DNA of 64,000 bases from Mycteria americana (Eukaryota; Chordata; Aves; Ciconiiformes; Ciconiidae). Positions 51,614-63,633 of the stretch are shown here, in pieces. How positions within the stretch are numbered: the stretch's first letter is position 1; every line of letters begins with the position of its first letter. The position numbers and the translations under genes were made by a program. The notes under the pieces are model-generated. The model had not been told where the DNA came from. It searched no databases and worked only from the letters and a program-made list of their open reading frames with translations. The stretch lies in contig NC_134373.1 in assembly GCF_035582795.1 (NCBI RefSeq), positions 26,072,501-26,136,500 of the forward strand, given 5' to 3'.

Positions 51614-54600
51614 ATGGCCCACTTCGAGACGCAGTACCAGCGGCTGGAGAGCTCCTCCACCGAGTCCCCCCCCGGCGGCGGCGACCTGCTCGTCCACGTC
51701 CCCGAGGGCGCCAAGTGTGAGCGGCGGCACCGGCACCGGGGCTTGGGGCCTGGCCGCCGGTGGCGGGGAGGCGGCGGCCTGAGCCTGAGGGGAGCGGGGT
51801 GGGGAAGGGTGAGGCGGCGGAGGCCTTGGGGACCGGCGGTGTCAGGGCTGCGGCGGGCAGATCCGGGCTGGTCCAGGTGGCTGGGGACGCGGGGAGCAGC
51901 CAGGGACCGAGGGGAGGGGCTGGGCACCGGGGGCAGCCGGGAATGGGGGCTGCGGGGCCGGTTTAGGGACTCGGGGGGCCCGGGACAGGGGGGAAGGGGT
52001 GGGGTTGTGCCCCACACGCAGGAAGGCAGGGTGTGCCGGAGGGCCCCTCACCCCGCGCTTGTCTTCCTTCAGCTCCGTGGCATCACATCGAGAACCTGGA
52101 CCTCTTCTTCTCTCGCATATCCTTTCGCAGGGCGGGGTTCAGGTGGGATGCGCCCCACCGCCCTCTGGGCTCTCAGTGCTGGTGGAAACACCGGGTTTGG
52201 TGTAACTCGGAGCTGGGGCAGCGCCTGCCCCTTCCCGGAGGACACCACACGGCTCCAGAGGGGCTGGGGGATGGCAGAACCCCCGTGCCTGTGGGGTGCT
52301 GTCACCCAACACTGAGGGGACAGGCAGGTTCTTTTAGGGATCCTTGGCAGAGTGATGGCATCACTGAGTTGTAGTTACAATTAAAGCTTTATTTCCTTAA
52401 CAGGATTTTATGGTTCGCGTAGCACAGAACTTGTAATCAGAATAGCACAGGATTTCTGTAAGCAGAATCGGTGTAGTACAGTTTTATAAGTAGCGTAGTA
52501 CAAAATTTTATAGCACCGCTTAGCTTATGGTTTCTAATCACCTGGACTCTCTGCAGATAGGGTCAGATCTTAATCCATGGTTTGCTGTATCATAGACTAT
52601 CATAATCTAGACTTGAAAATCAGGTAAAAGCATACGAGTCACTCAGTCCTGGGAGGAAGCAGATGACGGTGGAGGTGTTCCTGGCCACTGGGGAGTGCCA
52701 GGTCTCACTGTGCAGCAGCAGTTCCGGTCCAAGTTCCCACTCAGGACTTGTAACTCCTTGATGTTGTGGACAGTGCTCTGTGCGCTGTTACGCTTCCCTG
52801 TTCTGTGGTGGGGCCATCACCACCACTGGGTTGGCCACGTGCCTGGGACCTTCAAGGCCAGCAAGGAAGGGAGTAATCAGCCTGGCGGCCAGGAATCTTG
52901 GAGGCCGGTAGGGAGGGGAAGAAGAAATCCGTTTGGTTTGTCTACTTGATTCACAGGACCTTCAGAGCCTGATAATGGGGGAAAGGGAACTAATACGTGA
53001 CCTGCTCGGTCACGGAGAATGGCTGCTTGCCTTATAAAATGGCGTTAGTTATGCTAACGACATTACCAGGGGTCAGGAGCAGGGGCTACCGGTCACATGT
53101 GCTGGGGGTATTAAATGCATTTTTGTCTGTCTCTGTGCTGGCCTGCCTGCCCTGCCCATCCTTGTGCGGCCTGAGGGCACGCTGAGTTTCTGCTCTGTGC
53201 TGGGACAGACCCCCCTCCTCTGGGTGTTGGGTGGGGGAAGAAAGGAGCTTGGATGGAGCCAAGTCCTCTTATCCCAGCTGTGCTTTGCCTGGGCAGAGTG
53301 TGTTTCCCTGCAGTGCAGAACCAGCTTGCTGAGCAGTAGGGATGTGAGGGGGTTTCTGTTGGTGGAGGAGGGAGACTTGGCTGGGGAGCTCTGGATGCCA
53401 GTGGGACAGAAGCCTCTCCACCCTTCGTCAGAGGGAAGGAGTCTCCAGACTGTTCTCCTTGACTGTAGCTTTCACGTCTATAACCTGCATCAGAAGAATG
53501 GCTTCACCTGCATGCTCATTGGAGAGATCTTTGAGCTCATGTAAGTGCAGGTTCCCCCTCTGTTGTGGCTGTGGCAGCTGCTGGGGAACAGCCACAGGAA
53601 TCTGCTGAGCTCCTGCAGCTGGGTGGGAGGGAGGGTTCCCTTTACAGTTGTCCTGTCTCCCCTTCGTCAGGGTTTTCCGTGCCCCAAACCTGCATTCCAC
53701 TTCGAGGAACTGGTGCCCTTGAGCTTTCCTGCCGCCATGGCTGTGGGAATGCACCTCTGTGACACATGACCCTGCCTGCTTCACGTTTTGGGGGGCAGAA
53801 GGGCAATTGCCTCACACCTGCTCCCTTTTTTCACAGGCAGTTCATCTTTGTGGTGGCATTCACCACCTTTCTTATCAGCTGCGTTGATTACGACATCCTT
53901 TTTGCCAACAAAGCGGTAAATCACAGCCAGCATCCCAGTGAGCCCATTAAGGTGACTCTCCCGGATGCCTTCCTGCCTCCAAATGTCTGCAGTGCAAGGT
54001 AGGGGCAGCGGAGGGCATGTTAGCCACTGTTCTTGCTTTCTCAGGTACTGAGGACACCTGCCTGGGCCTGTCTCCCACTACTTGCCTCTTCTTGCTTGCA
54101 GAATCCAGGCAAACAGCTTCCTCATCTGCATCCTGGTGATAGCTGGGGTTTTCTGGATCCACCGACTTGTCAAATTTATCTACAACATTTGCTGCTACTG
54201 GGAGATTCACTCTTTCTACATCAATGCCCTCAAAATCCCCATGGTAAGTAGCGGGCCAAGGGCCGCATGCGGGGCCGCAAAGGAACGCGGGAGGCATTTG
54301 CTGAGTGGTGAGAAGCAGCTCGCCTTCACTCCTCTCCGGAGCCAGCTTCTCTGGGAGACCTGTACCGAGTGCTCTTCCCTCTGCTCCATAACCACATGAG
54401 TCTCCTTTCAGCCTCTTCTCCAGCAGCCAGCTTCCTGCGTGTTAACCCCTCTCTGCCCAGCCTGCCTCTCTGCCTGCTGGCACATGCCTCTGCCATCTGT
54501 CACCCAATATGTTTATTCTTTGGTCATGGCCTTTTCTGTGATGCCTTTCAACAGAAAAGGCATAAGTGAGGATATCCTCGTACCTCCCTGGGTTGTGGAC

Positions 54601-57600
54601 AATGTCATCTTCCTTGTTTACTGGGGGGGGGAAACTGAGGCATGGAGCTGCCTAGTTGGTGAAGGCCACACTGGAGACTGGTGTGTCAAAGATGGGGTTT
54701 GAGGCTTGCACATATATCTTAGTTCAGAGTCCTTGCTCTGATAGACAACATCAAAAGGTGTGTGTGCATCTTTTGAGGAGAGACCGTGTCTTGAGAAAGG
54801 TGGGGTGAGCCAAGAGGCTTGGTTTGTCCCCAGCTTTTCTACAGGCTCCCTCTGGGACACTGCTTAAGTCCCTTCCCCTCTTTGTGTCTCCCTGCTGACT
54901 CCAAATGGCAGCTCTGAGAGGACCCATGGGGAGCCTGGAGCTGTGTTCGTGCCTCCAAGGCAGCTGGCGTGTGAGTGGCTGGGAAAGAGTCATCTGCACT
55001 AATCTAGGGGTGAAGGGCACTGGGGCAAGGTATGGGGTTTGCTTGCCGCAGGCTGAAGCGGTGCAGGGAGGTGCCTCGTGTCCTGGTGTCGCATGTGCCT
55101 CATCAGCACCCCGAGGTGCGTGCTGGGACCTGCTGTTTGAGTGGGCTCAGCCCAGACCCCGTCCCTGGACGCATCCTGCCCCTAACCTTGCCGCTTGCCC
55201 CCTTCCAGTCCACCCTGCCATACTACACCTGGCAGGAGGTGCAGGCCCGCATCGTGCAGATCCAGAAGGAGCACCAGATCTGCATCCACAAGAAGGAACT
55301 GACAGAGCTGGACATCTACCACCGCATCCTCCGCTTCAAGAACTACATGGTGGCCATGGTGAACAAGTCGCTGCTGCCCATCCGCTTCCGCCTGCCCCTG
55401 GTGGGAGACACTGTCTTCTACACACGTGGGCTCAAGTACAACTTCGAGCTCATCTTCTTCTGGGGGCCCGGCTCCCTCTTTGAGAACGAGTGGAGCCTGA
55501 AGGCCGAGTACAAGCGGGCTGGGAACCGCCTGGAGCTGGCTGAGAAGCTCAGCACTCGTATCCTCTGGATTGGCATTGCTAACTTCCTCCTCTGCCCCCT
55601 CATCCTCATCTGGCAGATCCTCTACGCCTTCTTCAGCTACACGGAAATCCTGAAGCGGGAGCCAGGCAGTCTGGGTGCCCGCTGCTGGTCTCTCTATGGC
55701 CGCTGTTACCTCCGTCACTTCAACGAGCTGGACCACGAACTGCACTCACGCCTCAGCAAAGGGTACAAGCCAGCTTCCAAGTACATGAACTGCTTTATCT
55801 CCCCGCTCCTTACTATCGTGGCCAAGAATGTGGCCTTCTTTGCTGGCTCCATCCTGGCTGTGCTCATCGCTCTCACCATCTACGATGAGGACGTGCTGGC
55901 AGTCGAGCACGTCCTGACCACAGTCACCCTGCTCGGGGTGGGCATCACGGTGTGCAGGTGAGGTGGGTCTGTGCTGCCCCCGTGCTCCTGGCAGTGCTGT
56001 GGGGAGCAGTGGGGCTGACAACCATCCATGCAAACATGCTTTTTGGTTGCAAGTGGACATGAATCTGCCTGAGTGAAGGGCGCGGCTGGGGAGAGTCAGG
56101 GGCAGGCAGGAGAAGGGGGTAGTGGTCATCTTGGGTGCAGTGGTTGTATGATATGAGTATATCATACATACATGATATACATATATGAAGTTGCTGTATA
56201 CCTCCAGCAACACCCCAGGGCTGGGCTGGCAGGAAGGTTTGGGTTGGGCATGAAGGCTACAGGCGGAGCTATGATACGGGCTGGTCACCCTGCCCTCCCA
56301 GGATGAGATCTCCCAGGAACTGAGGTGTGATGTTTCCCTGTCCTGTCCTACAGGTCTTTCATCCCCGACCAGCACCTGGTGTTTTGCCCAGAGCAGCTAC
56401 TGCGAGTCATCCTGGCACACATCCACTACATGCCTGACCACTGGCAGGGCAATGCCCACCGCTACGAGACCAGGGACGAGTTTGCCCAGCTCTTCCAGTA
56501 CAAAGCGGTGAGCTTGGCTTGCAAGGGGCTGGGATGGGGACTCGCCCCCATCCCTGCAGGAGGGAGAAGCTGCCAGAGAGCTGAGCAGCTCCTGGGCTCG
56601 CAGAGGAACAAGGCAGCTTTCTTGGAGACACCCTGCCCCGGAAGATGGGCTGGAGCTGGGGGCTGGGTTTGGGATTGCGGGTTTTTTGACATCCTCAAGC
56701 TTGTGCTGAGCCCATCATCTCTGTGCTCAGGTCTTCATCCTGGAGGAGCTCCTGAGTCCCATCATTACCCCCCTGATCCTCATTGTCTGCCTGCGGCCCA
56801 AGTCCTTGGACATCGTTGACTTCTTCCGCAACTTCACCGTGGAGGTGGTGGGTGTGGGCGACACCTGCTCCTTTGCCCAGATGGACGTGCGCCAGCATGG
56901 CCACCCGGCGGTAGGTCCCATGGGTGGTGGGAGAGCAGCCTGGGCTCCCTGCCAGCATGTCTGGTCCTTTAGACCCATGAGAGGCCGTAACTCACCACTC
57001 CTGGCAGCCCACAGCCCGGCCCAGCCACCTGCCTCCCTGCTGCGTGTCTGGGCCTGCCAACACAGGTCACCAGCCCCAGAAGGCTCTTGGGGCCCAGCTG
57101 TGGTTATTAACCTGACATTTTGTGAACCAGGCTTTGTTATTTCTTTATTTGATGTCCTTGCCTGTCTTCACAACCAGGAGTCCTGTGTCCTCAGGAGAGA
57201 GGAATGGGGGTATTTGGACATTTAGAAAGTGTGACCACTGGGAACTGACTTAAAGAAGCTGGGCTGCTTGTGCCCAGGAGAGAGACAGCCTCAGGGAGAT
57301 GGGAAGCATTTTCCATTATGTAAAATCTGGTGCAGAGGGAAAGGGGATCCATCTATTTCCTGTGCCTGGGAATTTAGGTTACTTGTCAGGAAAGACTCCT
57401 TAGTGACAGGGCCATGAAACTAGGGAGGGGGTGGACTCACTGTGGCCGGAAGCGTTTAAGAGCAGTCATTTGTTGGCTGTAGTCATTCCTGCTGCGAGCT
57501 GGAGAGTGCAAGACGAGGCTTTCAGCTCTGTATTTTGTGATTAGTCTCCGTCTCCCCGGTTCCCTTGCAGCGATGCATGTTCTGGGGTGGAGGTGGAAGA

Positions 57601-59895
57601 TGCTGTGCTTGCTGCTTCTTCCCCAGGCTGTGAGGGCTGAACTAGTGTGGGGCTTTTGGTGTAGCGCCTGCTACATGTGGAGCCGTGGCCCAGCTTATGC
57701 TGGGTGTTGCATGCTTTGCCCAGACTGACTGTAGGATTCCCAGGCCTGGTGGGGGTGTAAAGCAGATCCTGTCCCTCATTACCTGTCTGTGCTCTGCAGT
57801 GGATGTCAGCAGGAAAGACGGAGGCCTCCATTTACCAGCAGGCTGAGGACGGCAAGACAGAGCTGTCCCTCATGCACTTTGCCATCACCAACCCCAAGTG
57901 GCAGCCACCTCGCGAGAGCACGGCCTTCATCGGCTTCCTGAAGGAGCGGGTGCACCGGGACAGCAGCGTGGCACTGGCTCAGCAGGCTGTGCTCCCCGAA
58001 AACGCCCTCTTTAGCTCCATCCAGTCCCTGCAGTCGGAGTCGGAGGTGCCCAGGCTGGGCGGGATGCGGGGTGTTCTTGGGGTGCTTGCTGGGTGCTGGC
58101 AAACTGATAATCAGGCCCTCTGGGCAATTTTGCCCTTGCCTGGGCTGTATCTGGGGGTGCAAATGTGATAGATCAGCACTAGTTGGGACTGCTGCTGGGT
58201 TTCTAGAGAAGGCAGCAGGCTGTCCTGGGACCCTGTGAGGTGGGAGAGGGGCTGAGAGAGCTGGGGTGCCTCAGTTCTATGCAGGGACCAGGCCTCCAGG
58301 TCTGCACAGAACAGTGATTCTCTCCCTTTCAACTCTGCAGCCTCACAGCCTGATTGCCAATGTAATAGCGAGCTCCTCGGTATTGGGCTTCCACATGGGC
58401 CGGGATGGACAGGCCTCCCGCCATCTCTCCGAAGTGGCCTCGGCCCTGCGTTCCTTCTCCCCACTCCAGTCTGCCCAGCAGCCTCCCAGCGGCTTCCAGA
58501 CAGCGGGAAGGGATGGAGAGGGAGCCCAGCCTCGCGGCGCCAGTACCATGACAGCCTCTGGGTAAGCTGCAGGCTGGAGAGGGGCGGCTGGACACCTTGC
58601 AAATTCCTTAAACCCTTGTCTGATTGCCATCCTGTTGTCCTAGGTGCACAGTGGCATTTGTCTCTACAGCCTGGGCCAGTGAGGGGCATGTTCATAAGCA
58701 GTTAGGCCCAGGTGCTTAGGCTGTCCCCAAAGGACAGTGTTGGGGTTCTGATGTTCTCCTGTAGGTACCACAATGGTGAGAAATGCCTGGTAGGGAAGAG
58801 GCAGTCCCATAGCAGGGCTGGTCACCTTGTGCATCTGGGGAGATGCTACAGAAGTTCCTACCCAGCCCAGGAGCAGATGTCTGCAAGCCTGATGTTAGAG
58901 TGGAGGGGGGCTGTGTGGTGTGTAGGGGGCACCTGGGCAGCAAACACCACTTGTGTGTCCCATGGCAGCGCTGATGCGAGGACCATGAGCTCGGGGAGCA
59001 GCGCCTGGGAGGGTCAGCTACAGAGTATGATCCTGTCGGAGTACGCCTCCACCGAGATGAGTCTCCACGCACTCTACATGCACGAGGTGAGCAGCCTGGA
59101 GCTGGGCTGGCCAGAGGGGTGTGAAGCAGGACAGGCAGGAGTGGGCTGCCCTGTCTGGAATGATTGGGATGCCAGTGTGAGTGAGAGCTGAGACGTGTGT
59201 GTGCGCAGTGTTGGGGTGTGTTCTGGTGTCTGGGCTCTCTCACACAGCTGACTCACTTGTGTTTTGGCCTGCAGTTGCACAAGCAGCACACCCAGCTGGA
59301 GCCCGAGCGACACACTTGGCACCGGCGAGAGAGCGACGAGAGTGGAGAGAGCGCCCATGAGGAGCTGGACGCTCAGCGGGGTGCCCCCGTCCCCATCCCT
59401 CGCTCTGCCAGCTACCCCTTCTCCTCACCGCGGCAGCCAGCCGAGGAGATGGCCGCGCTGCAGACTGGCTTCCAGCGGCGATATGGTGGCATCACAGGTA
59501 CAGGAGCCAGGACGGAGATCTGAGCTCCAGGTCAAAGCCCCATAACCGATGCCATGTATGGACTGGCATGAGCAGCCTGCCTGCCCCTGAAGACTGACAG
59601 GCCCCCAGGTAGCCAATCTTCCTCCTTGCCTCTCCTGCAGACCCGGGCACAGTACACAGAGCCCCATCACACTTCTCTCGCCTCCCTCTGGGAGGCTGGG
59701 CTGAGGACGGGCAGTCGGCGAGACACCCAGAGCCTGTGCCAGAGGAGAGCTCAGAGGACGAGCTTCCACCACAGATCCACAAGGTAGGGCTGAAGGCTGT
59801 GGCTGAGAGGGGCAAGGTATACTCGGAATGCCAGGCTGGGGTGCTGGCACCTGTCCCGATAAGTGCCACATCCCCTCTCTGTCTTCCAGGTATAG
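51614..59895 (+). CDS. ATG9A: ATG9A, autophagy lipid scramblase
   Basis: ATG9A is a trimeric multi-pass membrane protein that scrambles phospholipids and seeds autophagosomes, cycling between Golgi, endosomes and small vesicles. Fourteen exons in frame: 51614-51716, 52073-52116, 53476-53540, 53837-53998, 54102-54243, 55209-55957, 56354-56507, 56731-56910, 57800-58045, 58341-58561, 58979-59096, 59275-59497, 59641-59783 and 59890-59895; 851 residues (human 839). Sorting signals YQRL (residues 8-11) and DLLVHV are kept near the N-terminus. Membrane segments appear as FIFVVAFTTFLISCVDYDILF, IAGVFWIHRLVKFIYNI, the long exon 55209-55957 (ILWIGIANFLLCPLILIWQIL; AFFAGSILAVLIALTIY) and SPIITPLILIVCLRP. 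The cytosolic tail is serine-rich and ends HKV; the last exon contributes only GTATAG. Intron 52117-53475 is U12-type AT-AC. The gene is divergent from ANKZF1. Confidence 0.96.
52117..53475 (+). other. ATG9A: U12-type AT-AC intron of ATG9A
   Basis: The intron starts ATATCCTTTC, the exact U12-dependent AT-AC donor, and ends TAGCTTTCAC. A branch-site-like CTCCTTGAC (consensus TTCCTTAAC) lies at 53455-53463, with the branch A about 13 bases before the 3' end, as U12 introns require. Splicing at these points gives FFSR/VYNLHQKNGF, matching the human protein without gap. No GT-AG alternative keeps the frame. Confidence 0.92.
52370..53068 (-). mobile_element. Possible old LTR-like insertion inside the ATG9A U12 intron
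   Basis: A sharply AT-richer segment with short internal repeats (GTAGTACA, GTAGCACAG, TTTTATA) interrupts GC-rich intron DNA. It begins TGTAGTTAC and ends ATTACCA on the plus strand. On the minus strand an AATAAA lies about 25 bases before the TAACTACA end, as in a solo LTR. No clear target-site duplication was found and I cannot name a family. It looks non-coding and moderately old. Another class of repeat is possible. Confidence 0.35.
56145..56168. repeat. Perfect short inverted repeat in an ATG9A intron
   Basis: TGTATGATAT and ATATCATACA flank a GAGT loop, a perfect 10-base stem in an AT-rich patch of intron 55958-56353, followed by further ATA/CAT repeats. Confidence 0.85.
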
Positions 59896-62217
59896 CCTTG
59901 TAGACTGGGGATCTCGTGGGGGTTGCAGACGGGGAGCCGCCTGGGCAGCAGGATGTGGCGTCAGCCTGATTCTTCTCCCATCCCGAGTGGACAGGATAGT
60001 CCTGGGCTCCCATTTTGTTGCCATCAATTGCCGAAGAGACAAAACTGCCAGGCCGGGGGCTTTGCGGTGGCACTTTGTGTCCAGCCGTGTGTCAAGTCAA
60101 CGCCACTCTGACTCGTGGGGTGAATGCGTGTGTGAGTACATACATGTGTCTGTGTTCACATCTGTGTCGTCCGTGTCGGAGGATCGCTGCACAGCCTGTG
60201 AAAGCTGACATGACAGGACTAGCAGTGGGAAGCTGTGGACTGGCTTGGAGGTGGCAGCAAGCAGCTGCTCTTCGAAGGGATGTGAGATGGCACCAGCTCC
60301 AGATGTCTGCCCAGAGCTGGGACCTGCCTCCAACATGAAGGCAGGAGCTGTTGTGAGGGGTCTGGCTCAGCCTGTAGCACCACACCTGCCCTGCCTCCAG
60401 CCCTGGGGAGGTGCCCAGGACCATGGTCGCCCTCCTGGAGAGGACCGATGTGCCCTTCAGCCCAGAGCAGGACAGCAGTGGGGCAGTCACCCCCCCCCCC
60501 CCCCGCCCCAGCACCCTGCAGAGGGACAGGCCCCAGCTGCTGCTGGCATGGGTAGGGGTTTGATCTAGAACTGGTGGGAACAGCTCTGGCTGGGATCTGG
60601 GGATGCTGCAGCTCTTCCCTAACTCTCATGACAGCTGCCCCATCCCCTGCCCCCAAGGAAGGGTCAGTGGGGTCCCTGATGTCTCTCCCAGCTGGCAGCC
60701 TCTGTGCCATACCTCTGGGCTAGGGCAGCATCCTCCCCCCTGCGCGGCACTCACGGGATGCAGGCTGCTAGCGGGCCCTCCTGCAGTGCCAAACAGACCC
60801 CGGGGTGGGGCAGCCCGGCATCTCCCGGGAGCGCTCGCAGCCCCCTCGGACCCGCCCTGAAGGTCTTGTGCTCTGTGTATTGGTTCCCTTCCTGCAGGCA
60901 TGATAAAAGGCCTTTTCCCTGTGCCCAGGCTGTGGTGCATTGGGTCTGTCCTCCTGATGTGGCCGTTTCTGTGGTATTGGGCCTTTCCTCTTCCCCAAGC
61001 AAAGGCTGTGGTACATCTCGTGTCTCAACCAGGGGCTCCCAGCTCCTCCCTCCCTCCTGAAACCATCCTTTTGCTTGCAACATGCCTCTGGCTGCTGTGG
61101 AGACTATGTACCAAGCACCTGGCTCATGCCCGGGCAGGGCAAGAACCCAGAAAGGAGAGGCAAACCCCAGCCCTGGGGGGGTGGTGGGGGGGGAGCAGCA
61201 TCCCAGCTGTGTAGTGTGGCCTCAGACAAGACCTTCCCACCATCTTTCTGGTTTCCCTCTCCTCTCTTCCAGTGGCAGCTTGTGAGGATCTGCATCCCAA
61301 CTAACTCCTGCCAGGCTTTGCTTTCCCCTCCCTCCCTCCCTCCCTCCCCTTGCCTGGGGCAGGGGCTGCTTGCTTTTGCCATGCCCTCCGCGAGCACCGC
61401 AGCCTCTCCTCTGCCATCCCTGGAGTCCAGGGCCACCTTTCTTCCCCTGCCAGGGTTATTGCCCTCTGCCCTTTGAGCCCGGGCTGGGTGCATGCTGACG
61501 AGCCGGCTGCTCCCAGCGCTGCAGGGGTGCATGCAGCCAGGTAGCCAGGGCACGAGCAGGGCCGGGGTGCTCATGCAGGGGCAGGCTCTTTGGGGGTGGC
61601 GGGTTCCCTGCTGCAATGGGGTGGGATGGGCCGGAGCTGTGACTGCTCTGGGGTCTGTAAGAGACCAAACGGAGTGTGCTAAAGCAGAGCTTGAGATGGG
61701 GTCAGGACTGAGCCGGGCAGGAGGTCTGCGGACCCCGGTGCTGCTGGGGTCCTCCTGCGGAGGAATGGCTGCAATGACCCCGCAGCAGCTCTGGCTTGGG
61801 GCTGTCATGGCATGGTGAAGGGAAAGTGAAAGCAAATTTCCCAGGAACCCAAGCTTTCCAGTGGCTTCCCCTGGCACCTGGGCACAGAGGTGAGCCTCCC
61901 CGGGGGCTGCGGGATGCCACGTCAGGGCTTCCCGGGGGACTCGTTGCTGATCTCTAAGCTGAGCAGCTGAAGACTGGCAGTGCTCTGGGGCAGGGGGGAA
62001 AGTCCGGGCCTTTCCCTGGGCCTGCAGGAGGGATAGGCCGGGCAGGAGCAGGCCCGAGTCCTTGCCGCATGTTGTACTTGTGTTGTCAGTGTCCCATGTG
62101 CATGGCGAGCCGCTCTTCCTCATCTCCTCCCGGGGCGTGCGGGCGCGGGGGTCGCCGAGGAGCGCGGTATCGCACCCGCCGTGCCCTCGCTGTACAGCTG
62201 TATAGCCGCCGAATAAA
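59896..62217 (+). other. ATG9A: ATG9A 3' UTR with poly(A) signal
   Basis: From the stop to AATAAA at 62212-62217 no other AATAAA was seen on the plus strand, so the 3' UTR may be about 2.3 kb. A GATAAA at about 60902 could serve an earlier end. A run of C at about 60488-60503 and a CCTCCCTCCC run at about 61326-61348 are simple-sequence patches. No other gene is recognised here. Confidence 0.6.
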
Positions 62218-62399
62218 GATGGGCTGTATCATCCCTGCCGGCGTCCGAGTCTCCCTTCATCCCGCGGCACCGTGCAGCCTGCCTGGACCCGGCCACGGTG
62301 CGGACGACCGAGGAAGCCGGACGCGCTGGTGCCTGTGATGGCGGCAGGAGGCTGCGAGGTGCCTCCCGCTGCTCCTGCTGGGCCGGGAGCTTCCCGGGA

Positions 62400-63060
62400 G
62401 CTCAATCCCGGCCGGCCAGGGGCCGCGGGGGGGGAGGCAGGGGCTATATTTATCCCCGGGAGGGCAGCGTGCCGTCCTGCCTGACCTCTGCGGCGGGCCG
62501 GGCCCTCGCCGGGGCGGCGGGGGCTATCTCGGTGCCGCAGGGCTGGGCTGGTGGCGGCGATAAGCGGGAGCGGGGCCTCGGCGTCGGGGATCCCACCTTG
62601 GCCCCCACCCCGGGAGTCCGTCCCGCACGCCGACACCCCCCCGGCCCCATCTCTGCGGGGGGGGCGGTGGTGGGGCAGGGTGCCGCGGGGAGGGGCGCAG
62701 GTCCGTGCAGCCTGAGGCCGGGCACCGAGGCCCGGGGGGGCCCGGGGGATGCAGTCCCGGGGCGCGGGCGGGGGTGCAGTCCCGGCGGCGGGGAGGGCGT
62801 GCAGGAGCCCGGCGGGGCGGGGGCGGGGAGCGGGGCGGAGCGGAGCGGCGCCGGGGCCCGGCTGGCGGCGGCTGGCGGCGGCGCGGGGGACCGGAGCGGG
62901 CCGGGGCCGGCGGGCCCGGGGCAGGTGAGCGGGCGCGGGGACCCGGGCGGCGCGGCGGGCGGGGCGGCGGGGCCGGCACGGCGGCCGCGAGGGCGGCGGG
63001 GCCGCGGCCGCCCCGGCACCGCCAGTCCCGGGGCCGAGCGGCGCCGGCACCGCCCGGGCA
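62400..63060 (+). promoter_or_regulatory. ABCB6 CpG-island promoter and noncoding first exon
   Basis: A dense CpG island starts 200 bases after the ATG9A poly(A) signal. TATATTTAT at about 62444 resembles a TATA box. A donor GGGGCAG/GTGAGC at 62924 and an acceptor TCCGCAG at 63617 imply a 5' UTR intron of about 690 bases. ATG9A and ABCB6 run in the same direction, so this is a promoter for ABCB6 only. Confidence 0.6.
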
Positions 63061-63633
63061 TTGCCTCGCACGGCCCCTCCCTCGCCCCGCGTCTCCCGCG
63101 TCCTGCGCGTCTGTTCGCCCCCGCGTGTCCCCTGCCTTTGCCCTTGCGTTTCCACAGCGCGGCCCTGCGTTTCCCCGTGCATCCCCTTGCATTCCACCCC
63201 CCCCCCCGCACTGCCGCGGCGTTGCCCCCGGTGCTCCCCCCGCTCAAGACCGGTCCCAGCACCCCACTGCCTTCCTGTCCCTGCGGTCTCACTGCCCCCC
63301 ACGTCCGAGCGCATCGCCGAGGGCCCAGGTGGCTCTGGGGGGCCCCGAGCAGTGTTACCTGCCCTGCCCGGGGCATCGGCAGGCCCCGCGAGCAGATCCT
63401 GGCGTGGTGCTCCTGTTCATCCCCGTGCAAAGCTGGCCCTGCTTGCACGCACGTGTGTGTGTGTGTTGCATGCAGGGTGTCCCTTCTGTCCCCGTCCGGT
63501 GGTGCTTGTCCCTGTCCCCCCTCTGCTTGCCCGTGCCATCCCGCCGTGGGTCCCTCGTTGCAGCCGTACCCAACCGCCCGTCCTGAGACCTTGCTCCAGC
63601 CCCTCTTCTCTCCGCAGCCGGTGACCTGCCAGG

